DNA of 64,000 bases. Source: Anthostomella pinea. Lineage: Eukaryota > Ascomycota > Sordariomycetes > Xylariales > Xylariaceae. The translations under genes were made by a program, and so were the position numbers. The DNA lies in NCBI GenBank assembly GCA_963556695.1, contig CAUWAG010000007.1, positions 2,356,001 through 2,420,000 of the forward strand. Direction: 5' to 3'. Below the pieces are notes generated by a model. It was not told the DNA's origin and ran no database searches. It saw only the letters and a program-made list of their open reading frames with translations. The stretch's first letter is position 1. Every line of letters starts with the position of its first letter. This document shows positions 56,101-64,000 of this stretch, one piece after another.

Positions 56101-59100
56101 TTTCCCCGAGGTCCTCAGTCCGCAGCCAATTCAGAACGTCGTCAAGTTGCATTGCACGATGTTTGCTTTACAATATTCGTGTGCCAGGTCATGGATTGAC
56201 TCAGGCCTCGAGGTCAAGGCCATGGTTGGCCATAGCTTCGGTCAGTTAACTGCACTTTGCGCTGCTGGGGCCATGTCTCTCGAGGACGGGTTGAAGCTGA
56301 TCGCAGGACGTGCTTCGCTCATCCAAGACAGATGGGGTCCAGACAGAGGAGCAATGATCTCCATCAAGGCTGATCGGATGCGGACCGAGGAGCTCGTACA
56401 CGTGGCACAGCAACGCGAGATTCGAGTGCAAATTGCCTGCTATAATGGGCCAACTTCTCATGTAGTTGTTGGCCCGCAGTCGGCAGTGACAGCCCTCGAA
56501 CAGCTGTTGACGCAGCAGAATGGGACGAAAGACTCGATCCAGCGGAAGCGACTTGAAGTCACGCATGGGTTCCATTCACAGCTCGTTGACAACATAATGC
56601 CAGAGTACGAGGTGCTGGTCAACGATATTTGCTTCAAAATACCCAACACCCATGTCGAGACTTGTTCGACGGGGAGTTCTTGGTCTCACGTCACCGCAGG
56701 ACTGGTGGCTCAGCAGTTCCGCCAGCCCGTGTTCTTCGACGAAGCTATCAACCGCATACAGTCCAAGTATGGTCCATGTGTTTGGTTGGAAGCGGGCACC
56801 GGAACAGCGGCCATCCCTTTGGTTCGCCATGCTCTTGAAAAGGCGGATAACCTGTCGAGCCATTCTTTCCATCAACTCAGCCTGCACAATCCACATGTGT
56901 CCAGACCATCTCAGTCACTCGCTGACACTACGCTCAGCCTCTGGGACTCCGGGGTCAACGTTCATTTTTGGCCGTTCCACACGCTACAGAAAGGTAGCTA
57001 CGCCGTTTTGCATTTGCCTCCATACCAATTCGAGAAGCACCATCATTGGCTAGAGTACGTTGATCGTCATGACAGCACGGCCACCAACACAAAGTCGTCA
57101 ACAGTCAGCGTGAAGCCTCTGAACATGGTATCACTTGTCAACTCAGCGGGTGTGTCCCAAGGAACGGCTGTCTTCCATGTCGCCCAAGAAACGCAGGAGT
57201 TTCAGTCGCTCATTCGAGGCCACAGTGTTCTGGGACATCCATTATGCCCTCTGTCACTGTACATCGAGATCGCCACTCGCGCGGTGGCCTTGATCACGCC
57301 GAAGTTATCTAGGAACACGCATTCGGCACAGGTAAACGAGCTTGAGATATACACACCCCTCGGCATGGACACCGCTCGAAATGTGCAGGTCACATTGGAA
57401 AGGACACCTGGGCAACAGCAGGAGTGGCTGTTCACGGTCTTCAGTTCTCCGGGGAATGCTCCCTCGAAGAAGACTAGACATGCAAGCGCTATACTTGCGC
57501 TCACCCTTGACACCGATCGCAAAGCTTGGGCTTCGTTTGAGCGAACGCAACGGCTCATCGGTGCAGAGAAATGCGAATCCATCCTCGCTGATCCTACGTC
57601 GGCTGCCATACAGGGATCTCTTGTTTACAAGATGTTCGACAAGGTAGTCAATTACTCGGGCATCTACAGGGGTGTGCAGAAAGTCGTGTCCCGGGATCGA
57701 GAGGTGGCCGGCTACGTTGCCATGTCTGTCCACGACGTCGCGCCGCCGGGTGCGGACGAATCCATCACCAACCCCCTCGCAATCGACAACTTCACCCAGG
57801 TGGCTGGCCTTCATATGAATGGTCTAGATGAATGTGGGAATGATGAAGTCTTCATCTGTTCCCAGGTCAATGAGATCTGTCTTGCACCAAATCTGAAGCA
57901 GGACGGGATCGGCAATGGGCCCTGGCTTGTATACTCGAACTATACGGCTGGGGGCGAGCGGCAGTTGGTCAATGACATATACGTGTTCGACGTCGCAAGT
58001 CGGAAGCTAGTCATGATAATTTTGGGGGTCAGTTTCACCAAAACCAATGTCAACTCCCTCCAGAAGGTGTTAGCACGAGCCAACAAGTCTGCGACAAGCA
58101 GCGCCCCTGCTACGAGACCAGAACAGGTCTCCACGGGTCTGGACCACTGCCAGCTCAAGGATGAGAAGAAAGAATATCTGACAGTTCCAAAGACAATCAA
58201 ACCACCCAGGTTTGAAATTAGGGACACGTCCAAGGACATCAAATCAGCCATTTTCCAGCTGCTTCACGAAGTTGCTGACGTGCCCCTCAATGAGCTTCAG
58301 GATGACACGTTGCTCAGTCAGGCTGGAATCGATTCTCTGATGGCAACAGAGGTCATCAATGCCATCGGAGAGAGGTTCAATGTGCAAGTTTCACCTGATG
58401 AACTGTTGGAAGCCAGCACAGCGTCTCTTTGTGCGCTGATCCAGCCTCATGACAGCGGTAGCAGCTCTTCAGACGAGGAGTCCAGCTTCGAAAGGGGGTC
58501 AGGTTCCAAGACATCCCCCTCCGCCACAAGCGCGTACGACACTTCGGCGAGTGGAATGGAAGATGTGGCGGCCAGGTTACAGAAGATCGTCGGAGATCAT
58601 CTTGACATACCCGATACTTCATCTTCGAACCTGTTGCTTTCCGAAGCCGGCGTAGACTCACTGCTGGGCATAGAGCTGGGGTCAGCAATCGAGGACGAGT
58701 TCGGTGTCAACGTGGACATGACCAATCTGCCTCCTGGATTCACGTTCGCGGCCCTGGTGAAACTAGTCATGCCCTCATCGGCGGAAGATCATATCGCAAC
58801 TCCCGCACACTCTACTCCCGCGCGAGTGCAACGTCCAGCGCCGAACCCTGCCACGCAGGAGGCATCATCAACAGCACCATCGACACCAAAGGCTGAATTG
58901 GAATTCAACCTCCTGGAGCATGCGGTCGAGGATTTCCGAAGTATCAAGGGCGACTATCTCCGACTTTCACAAGATGCCGGCTACGCAGGCTTCCGTACCC
59001 ATGTATACCCGAAGCAGAGACAGCTCGTATCTGCCTATGTCCTTCAGGCATTCTCTGCAATGAGCTGCAATGTCGGCGAGCTTGAACCAGGGGAGCCCTT

Positions 59101-61214
59101 ACCGCCAATTGCTCATATCCCGAAGCATGACAAAGTAATGGAACAGTATAGCATGATCCTCCAGGATGAGGGCTTGCTTCGCCTAAACGCCGGCAAACTG
59201 GTGAGAACAGAGACCCCAATCCCAAACGTGAACATCCAAAAGCTCCTGGATGAGATGACTGTCGCCTACCCACAGCACACGGGCGAACTCAAGCTTCTAA
59301 ACTCCACAGGCTCGAAGCTCGCCGACGTCCTATTGGGGAAAGTTGATCCCATTTCGATCCTCTTCGGCACCAAAGCAAGTCGCGACCTTCTCGAGGATAT
59401 CTACGTCAACTCGCCAATGTGGTTGACGGGAACGAAGGTGCTTTCCAACTACTTCACAAAAGCGCTTGGAAGACTCCGCGGAAGCGGTGGGAAAATCAAA
59501 ATCCTGGAGCTTGGCGCCGGCACTGGTGGGACGACCCGACACATCCTGCAGGTGCTGGCTTCGCTTGGAATCGAGTTTACTTATACCTTCACTGACTTGT
59601 CGTCGTCGCTGGTTGTTGCAGCCAAACGCAAGTTTGCGCAGTACGGGCGCTCGGTGGAGTACTCAGTCTTGGACGTTGAGACCACGCCCCCTGCCCACCT
59701 GCGCGGCCAGTACCACGTGGTCCTCTCTTCCAATTGCATTCACGCTACCAAAGACCTAGTGACCTCAAGTCGGAACATCCGCAATTTGCTTCGAGATGAC
59801 GGCATCGTCTGCCTGCTTGAGCTGACGAGGAACATCTACTGGCTGGATTGCGTATTCGGGTTGCTGGAGGGCTGGTGGCTCTTTAACGATGGCCGCCGCC
59901 ATGCACTGGCAGACGAATTCCTCTGGCAGAAAACCCTCATGGCGGCTGGCTTCAAACATGTGGATTGGTCTGATGATGACAGCGAAGAGTCTGACCAGTA
60001 CCGCCTCATTGTCGGCTTTGCCTCAGCCCCAGGCCACCTCTTGACCCAAACGACGCTTCAAAAGTCGCCCAGGGTCACCAAAGAGACCATAGAGTATCAT
60101 AACGTGGATGGTCTGTCTCTCCAGGCAGAAGTATACTACCCCCGGAGTGACGACACGGCCAGTGGCAAGCGGCCTGTTGGTAAGCCTGGCCCTGATACAG
60201 CTTGACCTCGCCCGACCCCGTCGCTGACCGAGCGCAGCTCTGATGGTCCATGGCGGAGGTCACATCATGCTATCACGCAAGGACATCCGACCAAGGCAGA
60301 CCCGCCTCCTCATAGACCGCGGTTTCCTCCCTATTAGCATCGACTACCGTCTCTGTCCCGAAGTAACCCTACCCGAGGGCCCAATGGCAGACGTGTGCAC
60401 AGCGCTGCGCTGGGCCCGACACAAACTGCCGACACTGACCCTAGCACGGCCCGACGTCCGGGCAGACGGTCGCCGCGTAGTCGTCGTAGGCTGGTCGACG
60501 GGCGGCACCCTAGCCATGACGACGGCCTTCACCGCGCCCGCACGGGGGCTGCAGCCGCCCGACGGCGTTCTCGCCTTCTATTGCCCGACCGACTACGAGG
60601 ACCGCTTCTTCCGCTCCCCCAACTTCCCGCAGGGCACCACGGCCGCCGACGCAGCCAGCGAGTACGACCTGCTCGAGGGTGTGCGAGACGCCCCTATCAC
60701 GGCCTACAACGTGCCGGCGGGCGAGGGCCGTCGCGGAGCCACAGGCGCCTGGATGTCGCTTACGGATCCCCGGTCGCGCATCGCCCTGCATATGAACTGG
60801 CGGGGCCAGGCGCTGCCTACGCTGCTGGATGGGCTGCCCAGTAAGGCGAAAGCAGTGGACGCTATCACGACGTCGGCGACAGCAGGAGGGTCGAGGGCCG
60901 GGACTAAGGTCGACTGGATGGAACGCCCACAACCGAGTGCGGATCGCATCGCGGCCGCGAGCCCGTATGCGCGTATCGTGGCAGGTGAGTACACAACGCC
61001 GACGTTCCTCGTGCACGGGACCAAAGACGATCTGGTCCCGTGGGAGCACACGCGGAAGGTGGGCGACGCGCTGGAGGCGAGGGGCGTCCCCTCGGGCACG
61101 ATCATTGTGGACGATGCGGTTCATCTCTTTGATCTGTATCCAGATCCGGAGGGAAAGCACTGGGGAGCTGTGACGGATGCATACGAGATGATGTTCCGGC
61201 AGCTGAGGATGTAA
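53124..61214 (+). CDS. Non-reducing polyketide synthase SAT-KS-AT-PT-ACP-ACP-CMeT-TE, 2,631 aa
   Basis: This iterative type I PKS makes a C-methylated aromatic acid from acetyl/malonyl units and SAM. Exons are 53124-53738, 53812-55320, 55385-60179 and 60238-61214; the lengths sum to a clean frame. The starter transacylase has GMCTG near residue 132. KS has DTACSSSS with Cys540, EAHGTGT with His675 and GHLEGASG with His713. The malonyl transferase has GHSFGQ with Ser992. The product template has His1321 (GHSVLGHPLCP) and Asp1509 (IDNFTQVAG). The two ACPs have phosphopantetheine Ser1692 (GIDSL) and Ser1800 (GVDSL). The methyltransferase has LELGAGTGGTT at about 2082. The C-terminal alpha/beta hydrolase has HGGGH and the Ser nucleophile GWSTGG at 2393, with HGTKDD and a late His. 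There is no reductase domain, so release is as the acid. Confidence 0.95.
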
Positions 61215-61976
61215 GGGGAGGCGTCACGGTGCCTGTAGACTGGTGATGCGATGTCTGCCTCGTGAAGCATAGATAATAGACATGAAGGGAGACGAATAAC
61301 GCATTTCGTCATACTAGGACACGTACATAGTTAGGAACATCATATATCTAAAAGATTCGGTGTTGTCGATGTTATCGAGTTTGCTGGCGTCATTGAATGC
61401 ATGTGGGTAGGATCGTGAGTCACGACATCGATACTACTGTTGAACAGTGCGTAGATGCTTCATATATGTGTTTTGGGTGCTGATCTTGAGAATTGTGTTA
61501 CTATGAAGTCTCTGTTGTTGTTAGGTGGCCCCAAAATGCCCTAATAGCTCCTGATCAGTGCACTGCCACCTCCCTGACGCCACGGTGGCTTGTTGCCCCT
61601 TTCCAACGCAGACTCTCATGTCCTTATCGGACGCTTATCGAACGCGAATAAGGAAATGAGGTAGGTTCCGGCGGGTGACGGTCTGAGTTTTCTGAGGCAA
61701 GTGGCTTACGTGCTGGACCGCTTTTAAGCGGAAGCCGCATGCGCCTTATCGTCGCCGGTTGGCCGCCGCCCCCGCACCAACTTCTCAACATAACTGCAGG
61801 AGATGCATGTCAGACGTTGGTATGCTGACACCAGCAACGAAGAGATGTACTAGAGGACGCTCGAGAAAGGGTGGGCGATGTGATCGCAAGCTCTCTTCAT
61901 CTTTGAATGAATGAACGAATGCTCTAAGGCTGTTTCACGTACCTCCTGGTAGCTTGACCCCTGAGTAGCAGCAGTA
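61215..61976. other. Spacer between PKS and P450 with a dispersed repeat
   Basis: This spacer is about 760 bp. It holds copy 2 of the dispersed repeat (61444-61589) and the probable P450 promoter. No gene is supported. Confidence 0.55.
61444..61589 (-). repeat. Dispersed repeat, copy 2
   Basis: This is the reverse-orientation copy of 12946-13090, 146 bp, beginning 230 bp after the PKS stop codon. The 35-bp and 22-bp blocks are identical to copy 1; other parts are diverged. Confidence 0.75.
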
Positions 61977-63702
61977 ATGGATTCGGGGTCAAAGGTTTAT
62001 CTTCTAGCGGTAGTCCCGGCTGCCATCGCATTCTTCACATACCTTTATCGATACTTGGCTTCGCCGCTGAGGTCGATTCCCGGTCCCTGGCCCGCCCAAG
62101 TCACTGATGCCTGGTATTTCTGGGCCCTAGGCAAAGGCCAATTCGAACGGTTGAACCGGGACCTGCACCATCGATACGGTAGGAGAAGGTCAGCTTTCGG
62201 TGTTGTTCACCTGATAGTGACCTGTGTTAGGCCCAATCGTCCGTTATGGCCCGAACCGCAACAGCATCAGCCACCCAGACGCCAACAAGGTCATATATGG
62301 CCCGGGATCTCGCTTTGCGAAAAGCTCGTGGTACAGCGCGTTTATGAACCCGGGCACTTGGTCCATTTTCGGGGATAGGAATATCCAGCGGCATGCGCAC
62401 ACACGCAAGGTGTGCAAAACATCTACTCCATGTCGTCGATGCTGAACTACGAGCCGTATGTCGACGAGTGTATCGAGTTGCTGTGCCAGCGTATCAGGGG
62501 TCTCGCCTAGGCTGGAATGAGGGTCAACATGAATCACTGGCTGCAATGCTATGCATTCGACGTCATCTCCATGATCACTTACTCCAGACGCATGGGCTTT
62601 CTGGACCACGGTGAGGACATCGGCGACATCATGATGGCTATCGACTCGGATATGACATATGCTACCAAAGTTGGCCTCTACCCGAGCTTCCACCCCTACT
62701 TGTTCTTTCTTCGCAACTACGCCATCAGCAAGAAAGAAGTGGGCAGAGCCTATGTTATCAACTTTACTCGGAACATGATCACTCAGCACCAAGCGAATCC
62801 CAAGGTAGAGCCTGATGAATCGAGCGACGAGGAAGGAGGGGAAGGAGCTGTGGACTTCTTGACCAAGCTACTGAAGAAGCACTCCAACGACCCCGAAGTA
62901 TTCACCTCTTACCATGTGCTCGCCACATGCGGGGCAAATATGATCGCGGGGTCGGATACCACTTCGATCACACTCTCTGCTATCCTGTACTACCTGCTCA
63001 AGAATACGTCGGCGTACCAGAGACTGCGAGACGAGGTGGACTCGACCGGCAAAGAGTTGACATTCGCCCAAGCCCAGAATCTACCATATCTCCAAGCTGT
63101 AATCAAAGAGGCATTGCGATTACATCCTGCGACGGGGTTGCCTCTGGAGCGAGTTGTCCCATCCGGCGGGGCCACCATCGCTGGAGTCTTCTTCCCCAAG
63201 GGTGTAAGTGCTTCCCCGCCCCCTCCTGTATCTGTCTCTTTGCCTCTGCAAACCAAAACGCTGACTACTCCTCCTAGTGCATCGTTGGCATCAATACCTG
63301 GGTTTAGCATCGCAATGAAGATATCTGGGGCCCTGACGTGGAAGAGTTCCGTCCAGAGCGGTGGTTGATCAATGATCATGAGAGGCTCTCCTTCATGAAC
63401 CGCCATTGGATGCCGGTAAGTTTAAGCCCGCTCCTACTGATATCCCAGCTCAGTCAACAATTCAAACTGGCTTCGTCGTGCTAACATGTTATAAGTTCGG
63501 CTTGGGATCTCGCAATTGTATTGGCAGACACGTCTCAATTCTCGAGATATCCAAGCTGATTCCCCGGCTGGTTCGCGATTTCGATTTCGAGTTGAGCGAA
63601 AAATTGAGTAGCCCCGAATCATCATGGTCACATACGAATCGATGGTTCGTAAAACCAGATGACTTTGAGTTACATATCAAAGTCAGGGCCAGCGGACCGT
63701 GA
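61977..63702 (+). pseudogene. Cytochrome P450, disrupted, next to the PKS
   Basis: The N-terminal anchor (MDSGSKVYLLAVVPAAIAFF), the SIPGPWPAQV hinge, I-helix AGSDTT, KEALRLHPATGLPLERV, FRPERW and heme loop FGLGSRNCIGRH show a complete P450 of the pisatin-demethylase-like group. Introns: 62179-62230, 63204-63277 and 63416-63495. Three lesions interrupt it. Two extra bases at about 62411 (GTGTG) shift the frame after HTRKV. An in-frame TAG lies at 62508-62510 after RIRGLA. Another TAG lies at 63305-63307 between GINTWV and HRNEDIWG. Both TAGs fit CAG-to-TAG change. As read it cannot give a full enzyme. It would have been the oxidative partner of the PKS product. Sequence error is possible for one lesion but unlikely for three. 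Confidence 0.85.
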
Positions 63703-64000
63703 TCTTTTGCCTTGCCGCAGGTCAACAACACGATTTGTTGACATGGTTTGAGAAGTGATGGCTGGGTCCACGAACAGCTCATTTGGGGGTGGAATCCTAC
63801 GAAGAATTCAATGACGGAAGCACTCAACACGGAGACACAGGGCGATGACGTTCTAGACAAAATTCGGGCTGTGTAGTGACACGATGTTCTCTCACGTACG
63901 CGAGTTTTCCTTGGCTGCGCAAAAGGCGGTCTGCAAAGTGTGCGATCAGGTGACCAGTCATCCTCGTATCTGGCTGATCTTGAATATGACATAAGCAAAA
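63703..64000. other. Window end, no gene recognised
   Basis: This is the 3' flank of the P450 pseudogene. A minus-strand frame at 63489-63998 overlaps its coding exon and has no domain. Confidence 0.5.

Overview
The window is nuclear DNA of a filamentous ascomycete (Pezizomycotina). The evidence is short GT-AG introns, mostly 50-110 nt, a fungal non-reducing polyketide synthase (NR-PKS), a GH7 cellulase, fungal P450s, a Zn2Cys6 regulator, and Copia and Fot1/pogo-like transposon remains. No rRNA, tRNA or CRISPR was recognised. Gene models below were built by hand from reading frames and splice consensus.

Left part (1-17 kb): scattered single genes in long spacers. They are a possible beta-propeller protein with an in-frame stop, two small unknown proteins, a broken copy of a common fungal unknown protein, a short-chain dehydrogenase (SDR), a C2H2/Zn2Cys6 transcription factor facing an alpha/beta hydrolase with a frameshift, a zinc-less MDR oxidoreductase, and a large HET-like membrane protein. 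Centre left (17.3-28.3 kb): a repeat island with one nearly full-length Copia retrotransposon (two 198-bp LTRs), a second decayed Copia element, a Fot1/pogo-type transposase relic and AT-rich DNA.

Centre (29-33 kb): two secreted-protein genes, a DUF1996 protein with a frameshift and a GH7 endoglucanase/cellobiohydrolase without a cellulose-binding module. From 33.6 to 44.4 kb lies a biosynthetic-looking block: an NRPS-like adenylation-thiolation-reductase enzyme, an MFS transporter, an SDR, a cytochrome P450 and an NAD(P)-binding epimerase-like protein. A Myb-type regulator and a small secreted protein follow (45.5-49.1 kb).

Right part (49.8-63.7 kb): a phenol-2-monooxygenase-like flavoenzyme, a 2,631-residue NR-PKS (SAT-KS-AT-PT-ACP-ACP-CMeT-TE) and a P450 carrying one frameshift and two nonsense codons. 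The PKS should release a C-methylated aromatic acid, and the NRPS-like reductase 16 kb away has the architecture to reduce such an acid to an aldehyde. The two blocks may therefore form one pathway for a methylated orsellinaldehyde-type metabolite. Premature stops explicable by C-to-T change recur in transposons and in several host genes, which suggests RIP-like or deamination decay.
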